NCBI GenBank assembly: GCA_010094045.1
Contig: ML986629.1
Location: 124,001-188,000 of the forward strand
Source of the DNA: Lojkania enalia
Taxonomy: Eukaryota > Ascomycota > Dothideomycetes > Pleosporales
Direction: 5' to 3'
DNA: 64,000 nucleotides
Below, one piece after another: positions 11,383 to 22,913 of this stretch. The position numbers and the translations under genes are program-made. Within the stretch, counting starts at the first letter, position 1; each line of letters opens with the position of its first letter. The notes under the pieces were generated by a model, which saw nothing but the letters and a program-made list of their open reading frames with translations, had not been told where the DNA came from and ran no database searches.

Positions 11383-13118
11383 GTTTTCACGAAAGTTGCA
11401 TAAACCCCGTACCGAAATCACACCTTGACAAGTGCAATGCCAGAGCCAAAAAAAAAAAAAACTTATTAGCCGCAAACTCCTACGCAGGGGGCGCTTGATT
11501 ATACATGAAGTCCTGGCGAGGCAGCCGAACGGCGTAGTCATGCAAGCCTTGTACCTACATACGAATAGTCATGTGATAGTGCACCGGTGTGACCCATATC
11601 TCCAATCCGGAGCAATTCGAAGTAAAAGACTCTCCACTATCTGAGTAGAGAATCACGGAGGAGCGCGGAGCGGAGCGGGGATCCCGTTCGCAATATCTTG
11701 GCATGCGTACTGCATGTATATGGCGTGAGCAGTGGGGCCGGAGTGTTCCTTCTCCGGCAAAGGCGCTCACTAGCCGTTTGGAGGTGAGAGATATCCAATG
11801 GCATATATTTGCGATCTTGATGCTTCGGTGTCGTGAGGAGGCGGACTTGACTTTTTTTTTTTTTTTTTGGTCTACAATTTAGGAGAAGAAGGGTGTGGAG
11901 TGTAATGTATTATTATTGGCTATACCCCTAATATATTGCACGAAAAGTCCTTCAAGCTCAGATATATAGTATGATCCTCTCAACCAATAAATGGCAGCTA
12001 ATCTGTGATGATTTAATCTTCTGTTGGTGGTCATGTCGTGTGTAGTTCCGCACTGTTTTCCACCAAGTTACCACAGCCCCAGATCTACCCCTTTTGCACT
12101 CATGCCTTGTACATATTCCGGTAGAATTTAGCTGTGCGTGTTGAGAGTCCGCGCGTTCATCTAAATGATGGGCGGGTATGAGAGACGGGAAGGATATTGG
12201 AGGTATATGCAGTGCAAACGACATCATAGGTTGAGCAGGTGCCGACACATGGTATTGTCAGGATTCGCATGCGAAGCAGAGAGCCATGTATATGGAGAAA
12301 CGAGGACGATGAAGTCCTACTAATTAAGATAAGGGAGACTTAGTGGGTGCGTTCTGTGCTTTGGAAAATGGTTGTAGAGTATATGATGTGGATACACGTC
12401 AACGTGTTCTATACTTTCTTCTATATGAATTAGAAATAGCAGGCAATGGGTTCCCCAAATTCTGATTGGCTTGTTCTATTAGTTATACAAAGAGAGGGGG
12501 GGGGGATATTTATATATTCCTAGGCGAATTGGTCACAGAAAGTCGTCATTACCTGAGAGTCTTTTGCGGCTAAAGAAGAACAAAATCCATTACAGCAAAT
12601 GACCCAATGGCTCATTCGAGCATTCCGGGGCGCTGGGATGACTTGGGTCATGAATACAAGCTACTGTTTCTAGAATAGTGGCTTGCTTCAGGCAGGGATT
12701 AGCCGCTGTATCAGGGACATCCACGTGGGAGACTAATTCCTTTCGCCTATCTATGCATGCATGATCGGACCTAGAAACCGGGAGAATGGGATCACGCTCC
12801 CGGATGTGTAGTACATCGGAGGGTTGTCGAAAGTCGGCAGTGCATCCCGGCCAATGGCCTTGTTCAATTGCTTAGTATGTCCAGTGAAGGACATTTGTCA
12901 GAATCAAAATTTATTGAATACTGTTGATTTCTAGATCTATATTTCAATAGGCACTCGAGATAAGTTTTGCATATTGTTGTGCAGCTAGGTCCTCGTTTAT
13001 GAAACTCTTTGTCCTTCAACGAATCGAGACAGGTCTGAATTGGTCTCTTAATTGGCATGAATCCTTTGAGTAGTATTTCTTTATCATAGACCATAGATTT
13101 CGGGGGGAAGGGTGGAGG

Positions 13119-13121
<3 letters not shown>

Positions 13122-13175
<54 letters not shown>
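13122..13175 (+). repeat. Poly-G tract (54 G)
   Basis: Fifty-four consecutive G, preceded by a G-rich lead-in (CGGGGGGAAGGGTGGAGGGGA). It could be a real G-quadruplex-forming tract or an assembly/base-calling artefact; the sequence alone cannot decide. Confidence 0.9.
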
Positions 13176-13881
13176 CGCTGGAAGAGGTTGTGTATGTCAT
13201 CTTGTGGCTACTAGAGTTAACGCGAGGCCACTGGCCCTTCAAGAATTTGACATGACTATATGTTTAGGGAACCAAACGATTTAATTAATTCCCAGCCCAA
13301 GGATAATATGCGAGAATACTTGAGCAGCTCGTTTGGTTGGTAGGATAGGCTCGAGCACTCCAAGTAGGCAGCTGATACACTTTGTTCAGCAGTTCTTCAC
13401 TAGGATCTAAGTATTAAACAATCGAACCAAGATAACTAACTGCTCAAATCCTTCAAAGACTCCTGCATCACACGATACAGGTAGAGAAAGAAAGATATCA
13501 ACTATCGATATCGGCATTACAATTAATCCATAAGCGGGCAGTCGGCCGTCAAGTCATCATTGAGTTCTAGTAATAGAAATAAATATACATCATATTCGTC
13601 ATCGATAGAATAGATCAAACTAGCAAAGAGATATACTCTATCCATCAGCACTTGACGGGTGAGTTGAGAATCAAGACCTTCCCGTACAACCTCACTCGGG
13701 GTATCCGAGTACTCGAAGGCACCAACGTGGCCTTGCTCTACAGATAACGGAAATTAAACGTAAAAAAAATTAGAGAAATGGGATATTAAACTTTTCGGAC
13801 CGGCCGCACGTTTCATTATATTAACAGATAAGGGGTCCCGGGTGTGCCCCTTTGGGCAAGAGGAAAGGCTGATATTGGATC

Positions 13882-14766
13882 TCATTGTTGTCTGATGTTT
13901 CTGAGCCCCTCGTTCTCTTCTAAAAGCATATCTCGCTCATGCTCAATTTTCTTGATGTAGTCGATGGCACTAGCAAGAATCGTGGCTTTGCTGGGTTTCG
14001 GGGGTGCGGTGATGTCGCTTGAGTCACACTGGATCAAGGAGGGTACGGCGCGTCGCAACCGCTCAAGTTCGGCGTTTAGACCTTCGCGGTATTTGCGTTC
14101 GACTTGATTATGGGGTAGTCGTTGAGCCGTTCTCACCTTTGCAGAGGCGTTGGAAGTAGAGGTCGCATCTGAGGTGCTCCTATCGAGCCTTGGTCGCCCG
14201 CGTTTTCGTTGTGGCCGCTTTGGCGTGGGCTCTTCATTAGTCCCAGCATTTTCAGACGGCTCTCGCTTTAGGGCATAGGGCGAAAGGGACGTGGAGTCTG
14301 CTTGATGCAGTGTGTTGCCGTCGCCGCAGATCGAGGGCGTTGGCGATGAAGTTGGTGGAGATGTACCGTAGCTAAAGGAGTCGGTACGGACAGAGTTGAA
14401 CGTAGGGCTTGTTGAGAAGCCCTCGCTTAGACTGCCGAGACGGCCAAATGGCGCTGAGGGGTTAACGGCCGACCATGAGCTGATGTTGGCAGCTTTGGTT
14501 GAGGAGCTAGTTGCGTTGGTTAGGGGAGAATTGAAGAGGGTCGGATTCTTGGCTGTATAGTTGAGGGATGGTTCAAAAGAATTGACGGGGTGATCAAAGA
14601 ACGAATCAGTATCGAGATAGCTTTCGAAGCTGTAGTCGGGGCGCGTGGTGAAGGCGTCCCCGAGATAGGCCTTGTCGAAGGCGTCAGGGTAGGAGAGCTC
14701 CTCAGTGGTAGGAGAGTAGTCTGGATTGGCTACCATGGGGTAGCTGGAGAAATCTGAGAAATCCAT
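13882..14766 (-). CDS. bHLH transcription factor with SREBP-type basic-region tyrosine
   Basis: 294 residues from the preferred ATG at 14766 (MDFSDFSSYPMV); an open frame extends 59 codons further upstream to 14943 but looks non-coding. The N-terminal two thirds are Ser/Thr/Pro-rich and acidic, as in an activation domain. A basic stretch (KRPQRKRGRPRLDRS, AT-hook-like) precedes the bHLH at about residues 219-275. The basic region reads HNQVERKYREGLN, helix 1 continues with AELERLRRAVPSL, the loop is proline-rich, and helix 2 is ATILASAIDYIKKIE, running into a short leucine-zipper-like tail. The Tyr in ERKYR, where most bHLH proteins have Arg, is typical of SREBP-family factors that can bind both E-boxes and sterol elements. 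No transmembrane segments follow, so it is not a membrane-tethered SREBP. Target genes are unknown. Confidence 0.88.
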   Translation of the reverse strand: MDFSDFSSYPMVANPDYSPTTEELSYPDAFDKAYLGDAFTTRPDYSFESYLDTDSFFDHPVNSFEPSLNYTAKNPTLFNSPLTNATSSSTKAANISSWSAVNPSAPFGRLGSLSEGFSTSPTFNSVRTDSFSYGTSPPTSSPTPSICGDGNTLHQADSTSLSPYALKREPSENAGTNEEPTPKRPQRKRGRPRLDRSTSDATSTSNASAKVRTAQRLPHNQVERKYREGLNAELERLRRAVPSLIQCDSSDITAPPKPSKATILASAIDYIKKIEHERDMLLEENEGLRNIRQQ

Positions 14767-17433
14767 CTTGGACGAGGGGGTGCTCTGGCGGGCGTACGCT
14801 TTGTTACGGAGATGACGGATGAAGGCAGTGGCTATGAATGAGCCGATCTCAATGGTGGGGCTGAAGCGATGATGATAAGCAGCGGGGTGCGTGGTTGCGC
14901 GCAGCAGCAGGCTTGGGGTGCCGACGAAGCAAGACACGGACACGATGCTCTTTTAAGGCGCTTGTGAAAGTGATATCGGGTTGCTAGTCAAAGGAAGAGA
15001 GCACAATTGACGAAGGCTCTTGGCTGGATCGACGTCACTTCTTATCCCATGCGCCGAAGCAGCCGGGACGTCGAGGGCTCATGTGAGTCTCCGCTCCGCC
15101 CCCGAGCTCCGGTACAGCCCCTGTCAACCGAGACTGGCGACCTGCACGTTAAAAGTGCTTGGTCGGAATCGAACGATGAACAGCCCATCTCAGCTCGCAT
15201 CCAAGGCCTAGACCCACTTCCGGATCCTGCAGTCTTTTCTTGCGTCCTCGGTTTCAACCGCACCCCGTCATGTGAACAGGTAGGGTAGAAATAGATGAAC
15301 GAATGTGTGCGTGTATTACGGCGAGCTCCTCGTCGTCCTGCAGCTTTACTTAATCGCGAGAGGACGAAGTCTATCATCTACCGCACCAGGAGCTTAGCAA
15401 GCTACTCACTAGATAGCATTCGATCGGATTATAGTTATAGCTAACCCGGGTGTTACGGAATATTCAAATCTAAACTATTATACATACAATACGCCGATAT
15501 TTATTTTACCATTAAAGATCGAAGCTGTTTTGTGTAGTAAAAAAAAATTAATATTCAAAAAGTTCATCGTCGATTAGTCACTCATTAAAAAGAGGCCTGG
15601 CCCGCCAAGTTATTCTAGCTAGACAGTTGCATTCTCCCGGTACGTCTAAGGGCTCATTCGCCGACGTGCACCGCCTTGCCCGGCGTCAAGGGCGCGTGCT
15701 AGGAAACTTGGTGTCCTCGTCCAACTACTGCGCAACATGCAGTCCACCGGGATACCTATTTCAGCCAACATGACGGCAGTGGCAGCTCGGCGAAGGGCAT
15801 TCGGAGCCTTCCGCAGCCGCTTCATATGTAGTATCCATGGTACGGGGTGTACGCGCATATTCCAAACGCAACCACATGGTGTAGTCCCGAGCAAGACCCG
15901 AGACAGCCCTGCCCAATGTCTAGGCCGCGTAGGACGATGTACAAGCACAGCATGTAGTTAGGCGGGATGGCCTGACCCTCGCATGATAGTAGGCTTTGCT
16001 GTCTCCGCGGCATACAGAAGCAGTAGAATTGGGGTTGTCTAGACCTCTAACTATTTCCCACTATCACTGCGTGCGCTCGCTCAACGATGCCACTCTAGGT
16101 TCTAGTCTGGTTGGTCCAGTACGGTAGTAGTAAAACTGTAATGTCCTTCCTGGGGTATGTATGCACAACTCGAGGCCTTTTCACCTTTTATTCATCCCCA
16201 GATCGTTCCTTACCCGCCCGGACGTGTGGGCCTTGGCAACAAGCAAGGCTTTGATTAGAGACGGCTGACAGTCGTCCAGCTTCCATCGTCTGGGGATCGA
16301 GATCCCCAATCAGACCTCAGCGGAGTGTTAGTTCCAATTGGGTCGCCGTTCCGTCCTTTATACCCCAGTCCACTTCCCCGGAGTACGGCGACAGCCAGAG
16401 ACCCTGAATTAGCAGCGCTGTCATTGTCGTACGGTTCTCGTTCGACACCAGCGCGTTTCACAGAGATTGGAACTCTTCATTCGAATATAGAACGGTATCG
16501 GGGGTCGGCATTCTAGAGGACAGCAAGCGATTCTGTATAGCGACCAAGCCTGACGGCATCGCGAGGAAGCACTACGTGGGCAGTCTTTTACCCAGAGTAA
16601 CAGTTGTCGGAACCATACGGCGAGAACCGCTCTGTTCGATTTTTGTTCGGCAATATTCTTTTTATTAAACGCCCGATTTCACACCAGTCCGCCGTCAGTG
16701 GGACAGCGAGGGTCCCAACATCGACGCCATTCAAGAACCCGCTCTTCGGCTCTTCATGTAGCGCAGTTAGAAGACACGCAAATGCAAAACTTGACGGAGA
16801 TAGCTTATACTTTGTGATCAGCAGTCGGCCGCAGTGCCCTCGAATCCTGGCCACTACCCTTGAATCTCGGCCTGCAGTCGCATCCCACATCGGAAGGACA
16901 GCAACAACAACAACAACATTAAAAAAGGTGGTGCCACTTCATTGTACATCGTCAGCGGCAGGAAGCGATCTGCCGCACCAGACGAATGCAGGCACCGGAA
17001 GCTTAGAGACCGCAACTCTGAAGTTTGCCGGTATACCCGATTGTTTTCATCCAAATGCGTACGGCCGCATCAACACCAACAGTCGAATCCCTCAATTCGC
17101 CGAATGTGCGCAAAAGTTTCGCGAAATGGCTGGCGGGGCTAGGCTGGCGATAGCATTTTCTTTTGCTCTTGTGCTCAAAATGGTGGCTACACCATACTCT
17201 TAGATACAATAGACAAGCACAGAAGCATAATTTGTCAATTGCCAGCCTCGGAACACGCTGCATTCCGTTGTTCTTCTGGGAATGGCGATCACGATGAATT
17301 ACCATGGTTCCAGGCACCGCCACAGATTCGCCATTGTTGAACGCCACACCACACGACCCCCTACCTAGCACCATACTTCGAAGTAGCTCTCGCGCTCCTG
17401 GCTGGAACGCTCAAATCCTTTGTAACTCCCACA
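14767..17433. other. Intergenic, 2.7 kb, no supported gene
   Basis: Includes the bHLH promoter. Several frames of 60-200 codons occur on both strands (the longest is plus-strand 16604-17203, 199 codons) but have no domain, no consistent composition and no splice logic. A (CAA)n microsatellite sits at 16902-16918. The last few hundred bases are probably the promoter of the phosphoesterase gene. Confidence 0.5.
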
Positions 17434-18490
17434 ATGTCCACTTTTACGGCGAGTCCGTCCACTGTAAAAACTCGCTTCCTCATATTCTCCGACACTCATA
17501 ATGCAACGCCGATTACCGACGCCTTTAATCCTTCTTTCCGTCAACCGCAGCCGAAAGCAGACGTGCTCCTTCACTGCGGTGACTTGACCATGGTCGGGAA
17601 GCTCCACGAATACGAAAACACGCTGAATATGTTGGCGGGCATCGAAGCGGGGTTGAAGCTTGTGATAGCGGGAAATCACGACATCAGTCTTGACGAGACC
17701 TTCTTTAACAGAAAAGGGCAATACATGCACAGGTTGCAAGAACCTGATGATACAGTCCATGCGCAAGCAAAGGAAATTTGGACGGGGGATAAGGCGAGGG
17801 CGGCAGGCGTGATATATCTTGAAGAGGGCACACACTGTTTCACGCTGAAGAACGGCGCAAAGCTTCGGGTACGTCCCCGAGCTAGGCACGCTCGCCACTC
17901 CGGACAACGCACGCTAACATCCGTCTTGTACGCAGGTCTACGCCTCTCCTTACCAACCCGAATTCTGCGACTGGGCCTTCCCGTATTTCCGGAACGAGGA
18001 TCGATACAACCCTCCTCATCTCGCAACTCCCGGTGCAGTCCCCATTGCCGTCAACCCAGCCCCTGACTTTCCGGCCGCAGATATTATGATGACACATGGG
18101 CCACCGATGGGCTTGCGCGATAAAGTATTCCCCGGTAACGAGCATGTTGGCTGCGAACACCTACTCCGCGCGTCGAGACGTTGTAAACCCCGGTTACATT
18201 GCTTTGGACATATACATGAAGGCTGGGGCGCTGAGATGGTAAGGTGGAAAGAAGGGGACGAATTAGATACGGAGTGGGAGAAGCATGTCCAAGAGTCCCA
18301 GTATATTGAAGTTGATGAATTGAAGGCAACTGAAGAGCGGGTGGCATTTGTAGATATTAGCAAGGATAGCAAGAAGCCCTTAGAGTTTGGAAAGGAGACG
18401 TTGATGATCAATGCGAGCATTATGACGGTAACATATCGACCGCATCAGGCACCTTGGCTTGTGGATCTGGATTTAGAGAAAGCAGCATAG
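17434..18490 (+). CDS. Calcineurin-like metallophosphoesterase (MPPED-like)
   Basis: Exons 17434-17868 and 17936-18490 around a 67-nt intron (GTACGT..GCTAAC..GCAG), phase 0; 329 residues. All metallophosphoesterase blocks are visible: FSDTH (residues 18-22), CGDLT (48-52), AGNHD (79-83), MMTHGPPMG (196-204) and GHIHEGWG (236-243). These supply the Asp, His and Asn ligands of a two-metal centre. Length and motifs match the fungal proteins related to animal MPPED1/MPPED2, predicted cytosolic phosphodiesterases or phosphatases whose physiological substrate is poorly defined. No signal peptide is seen. Upstream sequence is long and empty. Confidence 0.92.
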
Positions 18491-19285
18491 GGAAGGGCAT
18501 TCATAAGAAGGCAAAAATGAACTGGCCATATATTAATACATATACATGTGTATGGGATTAAACTGCTCCTAACACTCAGGCATAGTCTATATATCTATGA
18601 GGCCAACAACCCATCTAGACATCTCAGCTGTGAAAGACCTTTATCGAACTCATTCCCCGCATGCCCGGCATTTATCCTCGGAGCTGCGTCATTGGCCGGC
18701 AAGATCGCCATAATTTTACCATTTTACATAACAAGTCTCTACACACTGTACCAGTTAAGATAAATCTGCTATCTGTTCTTCTCCAACGGTATGGAATTCG
18801 ATTAATCGGAGTGTAAAAACTATGTCACCACTTCCGAGGCCGGTGTTGGATGCCCTATCCTGCAATTTGCGCGAACCTCAGCATCAGACCTATTCTAAAA
18901 TCAACGGTCATGATACTTCTGCCCTATAGCTTTACTATGTTCCCGGAGCCTTCTAGCGAGAGATGTCATGCCGTATTTACTAAACACATAGAAAGAGGAG
19001 ACGTGTGGTTTATATCACGATAAGAACATCCAGTATCGCATTTTACGCAAAAGAACGATACGAAAAGTTACGAATGTTTCTCGGCTTTGCTTTCCAATGA
19101 CCACATTGCGGTTCCATTGAATGAAATCGACAAATACCCAAAAAAAAAAAAAAAAAAAAATTTATATATTTTTGAACGTTGAAATGGTCCCACTTCATTA
19201 TCTCTCCTAGCCGCCATTTCCTCCGTAAGCTATACATTCGACTTGCATCACTGGGTTGCGGGCGGCGTGTTTTGGGACGGTGCGT
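18491..19285. other. Intergenic, with an A21 tract
   Basis: No gene seen. A run of 21 A occupies 19140-19160 and is followed by TTTATATATTTTT. The plus-strand phosphoesterase gene and the minus-strand gene at 19286 converge here, so the region holds both 3' ends. Confidence 0.55.
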
Positions 19286-20185
19286 CTACTTCCTAGAAAA
19301 TACCTTCTTCATTTTGTCAGCCAGGCTCGTCTTCCGCCTATGAGCGCGCCCATTCGCCGAATTCGATAGCCTCGATGGATATATCACTGTTTCCGAATCT
19401 GAACGCCGACGCTTTTCCTCGTATGAGAGCACTCGTGCAGTCACTTTGGTTGCATCCTCCCCGTCACACCACGACGACGTCGTCGAGAGAATTGACATGG
19501 CCGACAACGTCCGCTTGTGGCTCCTGTATGGAGCGAAGGACTCGAGGCCATCCGGCCGCGCCGTCGTCGGCGTATATCCGGGAATGTCCACCAACGACCT
19601 GTTCAGGTGCGGGACCTGGGTAAGCTGGCTGTAGTTGCTACGGTGGCGGGGGAGCCGGGCGCTGCTTAATCTGCTTGCGGAGTTGGGCGTGCGGACAGGG
19701 ACAATGGGGTACTTGGGGGAGCCGGACCCGTCGACGCTGAGGGCGAATGTGGGACGTGGAGTCGCAGATCCGCTGTCTGTGAAGTCTGGGCCTGGAGCCG
19801 AGGAAAAGCGGACATTGCGGGCATTATTGGCCAGCTGCGCGTTGATGGGCTTGGGCTTTGAGCATACTCGCTTTGGCTCTCCTTTTGGAGCCGCGGCAGG
19901 GGAAGCCTCATTGGCCTCTGAACCATCCGGGATGCTTGGGAAATGGATCACATATACGGATCCCAGATCCCGGCAATCAGAGGACCGTGGGCCGGGATGA
20001 TATGAATTGCCGAATTGCCTCCACGATTGATATTCTTCTTCTATTACTTCTTCTAATAGACCAGCGCCGCCACATGCTATCGGGTTGGAAGTATCGTTTG
20101 GGAACTTGAAGTATTGCATCCATGCTGGCACTTGCTTCTTTGTGCGAGAGCGAGACGTCTCAGCTTGGGTGGGTGTGAGGGACAT
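19286..20185 (-). CDS. Disordered protein of unknown function
   Basis: 299 residues from the ATG at 20185 (MSLTPTQAE); an ATG seven codons upstream is possible. The ordered-looking part is near the N-terminus (VPAWMQYFKFPND and AGLLEEVIEEEYQSWRQFG). Most of the rest is Ser/Pro/Arg-rich and low in hydrophobic residues. The C-terminus is strongly basic (HRRKTSLADKMKKVFSRK), compatible with membrane-surface or nucleic-acid contact. No domain recognised and no function inferred. The long open frame, sustained codon structure and clean start support a real gene. Confidence 0.65.
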   Translation of the reverse strand: MSLTPTQAETSRSRTKKQVPAWMQYFKFPNDTSNPIACGGAGLLEEVIEEEYQSWRQFGNSYHPGPRSSDCRDLGSVYVIHFPSIPDGSEANEASPAAAPKGEPKRVCSKPKPINAQLANNARNVRFSSAPGPDFTDSGSATPRPTFALSVDGSGSPKYPIVPVRTPNSASRLSSARLPRHRSNYSQLTQVPHLNRSLVDIPGYTPTTARPDGLESFAPYRSHKRTLSAMSILSTTSSWCDGEDATKVTARVLSYEEKRRRSDSETVIYPSRLSNSANGRAHRRKTSLADKMKKVFSRK

Positions 20186-22250
20186 GGTGGGGAGAATTAA
20201 ATGCAATAGAACTAGATTAAGGAGAGTTGAGAAATGATGTCAGGTCAAGTCGCGAGTCAAGCCCAAAGATATATAAACGGAAGGATTAGAGGTGGTGGTC
20301 TAGAAGCTTTGAGGATATGAGATTATATTCATTTTATTATAGTGAGAGGGGAACATTGTGTGCAAACGCTGTGGTAGCAGTGGAAATTGGGGTTAGAAAT
20401 TAACTGGAACTCGCGGACATTGTGTTGCGTATGAACAATAGAGAAGATCGATTATGTAGCGTATTCCCATGAGGAACTCGAAAAGAATTGTACCAAGGCT
20501 TTTAGAGACGACAGCTACCAAAGTATGTCTTGGAAGGGGTTTTCGGAATAATATGAAACTGAATGTTTGTTGAGACAACGTTAATGCATCCAACCGTCCA
20601 ACTCATTAATTCGTTGAAATATCTATAGTATTTATATACTCGAAAGAATTATTAATCAATATGTTTGGCCCTTCGCTCCTACAGATACAATTTAACTTTT
20701 ACACATTATTCTCTTCTATTCAACGAATCATTATATGCTCCTCTACTATGTCTAGTAGAACGTAAAAATGATCGTCCTTTGAAATATCATACACACTACT
20801 CAGTTTAGATTCTGATGTTTCCAATCAATGTATACTCCTCCTACTTGCAGTAGAACGGAAATATTTCAACTGCAAATCTAAATATCTGAAATTAAAACTC
20901 CGAAAAGACGTGAAAGCCTGGAATCGACAAACTCGAGAATCCACCCAATATCGTGTTCAACAGTTCTTTTCTGACTCTACCTAAAGATTCGGCTTACTAC
21001 GTCACACTTTTCGTGGAAAATCTAACGTCACCTTTGAAGACCACGTGTGAATTCTGCAATTTATTCACTCGCTTTCAACTTTCTGCTTTGTCCATTACTT
21101 TGTATTGAGCCTATTTCTAGTCATAAAGCAATATTCCGAATTTCAGAAAAGAGAATCGAAAGATGAGGCAGTATAAATTGTGGTCTCAGAGGGGAGACAG
21201 CAGACAAGTATCCGCAACACTGGCAGAACTAAACAAGAGATCTCAGCATCGGTAGACCCTGATAACATACCCATGATCGCTTCATTCCTACCCTTATCAT
21301 ATCACCCGAGACTATCTTCCCTCGACGACCTTCGAAAGATGATAATTCTAAGAGGACCCGCTGTAATAACATCGTCCCCAACCAACCCCAGAACCCATTA
21401 TCTGCCCGTTTCTCCAGCTCATCGAAATTTCTGTACTGGAGATAGCGTGGTAGAGATAGAAGGCCAAAAAGCATAGTAGTGGAACTGTCACCTATTGCAG
21501 GGGTATCTAAAGCATTGAGACAAGGATTGTGGGAGAATTGAGTTGACATGCTACGAGCTCAAAAGAGTGCATAGCTAGTGTAGAAGAACGGTGCTTGATC
21601 GATAATTCACACTCGTTCAAACGTTCGGGGATCAGGGTTTGAGAACGAGTTATGAAGAACCCCAGCAGGAAACATATGCCCTAACTATCCAGCTGTCTGG
21701 ATTCTAAAATTCACGTCATTATTATTCAAATATCAGCTTAATAGGTTCATTTAATTTCACTCCTACTTGTTATATATTGTACGTCATGATTTGTCCGGCT
21801 GCTGAAGCGTGGTCGCAATGACCGTATTTGACAATTATAAATCCTCGAAACATGGGTGCACGTCATTCAATTTAAGGCATAAATTCACCGTCTATTTAGT
21901 GCAAACTACTTGGTAGGGGATTGTGAGTCTTGAATCCATACGAACCCTAGCTCTTACTTGGATAGCAAGCAGAAGATGTGAAATTCCTTGGGAATTTATG
22001 AGAATCATGGAGTAAATGTGCTACAAAGGATTGAATATATAACAAAATACTGATTATTATGGGTTTTTACAGGCATTGAAAAACACATAAACGCAATAGA
22101 ATACAAAAGCATGGCCCGTTTGTGTCTGAGCCGTAAATACATACATTCCGCAAACACCCATAATGTTAGCTGCGGCATGACATCTCGGAAAAGGCATGCT
22201 TTGCAATAGTTCAGTCTTATCTTCCACATTGAGAAATTTGCCTTTTGCGT
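20186..22250. other. Intergenic, 2.1 kb, no supported gene
   Basis: AT-rich. Mutually overlapping frames on opposite strands at 21180-21549 (about 100 codons each) show no protein-like pattern. Nothing else seen. Confidence 0.5.
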
Positions 22251-22913
22251 TTAAGCCAACCGCGATCCCAAACCCCTCTTCCTCCTTCGAGCACTTATTT
22301 CCTCGGTGCTAGCATAGATCCAATATTGTGCCTCATACTCTACTGTGATCACACCCTGTTGTCCTTGGCAGCTTTCTGGAGCGACCCCGCCGACAGTATT
22401 CAACCGGTAGATCTGTCTAACAGGACTCGTGGACGCCTCTTGCTGGGCTTCTAGACGTAGCCATGGCACGTCGGTCGCTTGCGGTGCTGGCACTGCCTCA
22501 ACCTTCTTCGCCACTGTGTTTCCGAGACCAATGATGTCGAAGTCAGGAGTTGTGTCGTCCAGAAAGAAGTGCGCACCAATGGAGGCACCATCCTCTTCTA
22601 TTGAGCCTAGGCTACCTTGAGCCACAGCGCAAGAGGCGTTGAATAATTGGGCCAAAGCGCCAATGGCAGTTGGAGTGGCGGTCGAGTTTGCGCAGGTGTA
22701 ATTTTGAGTGCCCTGACCGAGAGCTATGAGGACGAGAGATTGATCTGCTGGTGGAGGTGCCATGGCATTACTGGGCTGCTGAAGGTCTGCAAGATTGCAA
22801 GTTGCATTGTCTTGACGAGGGTAGATTGAATATGGAAGGCGGCTTCGGGGCGCGGGAGCGGTAAGGGCGACAAAAGGGAGGAAAGCCCCAACGCAGATAA
22901 GTGCTGAACGCAT
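22251..22913 (-). CDS. Secreted DUF3455 protein (often labelled 'malate dehydrogenase')
   Basis: Single exon, 220 residues. A signal peptide covers about residues 1-18 (RSALICVGAFLPFVALTA), followed by a Pro/Arg-rich region. The body matches the fungal DUF3455 family: LVLIALGQGTQNYTC, a GALAQLFNASC segment, VPWLRLEA, QIYRLNTVGG and EYEAQYWIYAS near the end. Four or more cysteines and NxT/S sites fit a secreted, disulfide-bonded glycoprotein. Homologues carry 'malate dehydrogenase' in database names, but nothing here resembles the NAD-binding fold of that enzyme, so the label should not be trusted. Role unknown. The C-terminus ends in a basic tail (RRRKRGLGSRLA). Confidence 0.85.
   Translation of the reverse strand: MRSALICVGAFLPFVALTAPAPRSRLPYSIYPRQDNATCNLADLQQPSNAMAPPPADQSLVLIALGQGTQNYTCANSTATPTAIGALAQLFNASCAVAQGSLGSIEEDGASIGAHFFLDDTTPDFDIIGLGNTVAKKVEAVPAPQATDVPWLRLEAQQEASTSPVRQIYRLNTVGGVAPESCQGQQGVITVEYEAQYWIYASTEEISARRRKRGLGSRLA

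Larger units (their letters stand above)
8763..13881. other. 5.1-kb gene-poor region with homopolymer tracts
   Basis: No credible gene found. Two long overlapping minus-strand frames at 9148-9701 arise from strongly purine-biased plus-strand sequence and encode only Pro/Ser/Thr/His-rich residues. Homopolymers include T17 at 9044-9060, G15 at 9240-9254, T22 then A8 at 11353-11382, T17 at 11852-11868, and G54 at 13122-13175. Around 10290-10500 there are short diverged repeats of 'GCATC(T/C)AA' flanked by related words. The rest is AT-rich and unremarkable. Confidence 0.6.

Noticed and set aside
16604..17203. 199-codon plus-strand frame
   Set aside because: No domain, irregular composition, overlapping frames on the opposite strand, and no splice context.
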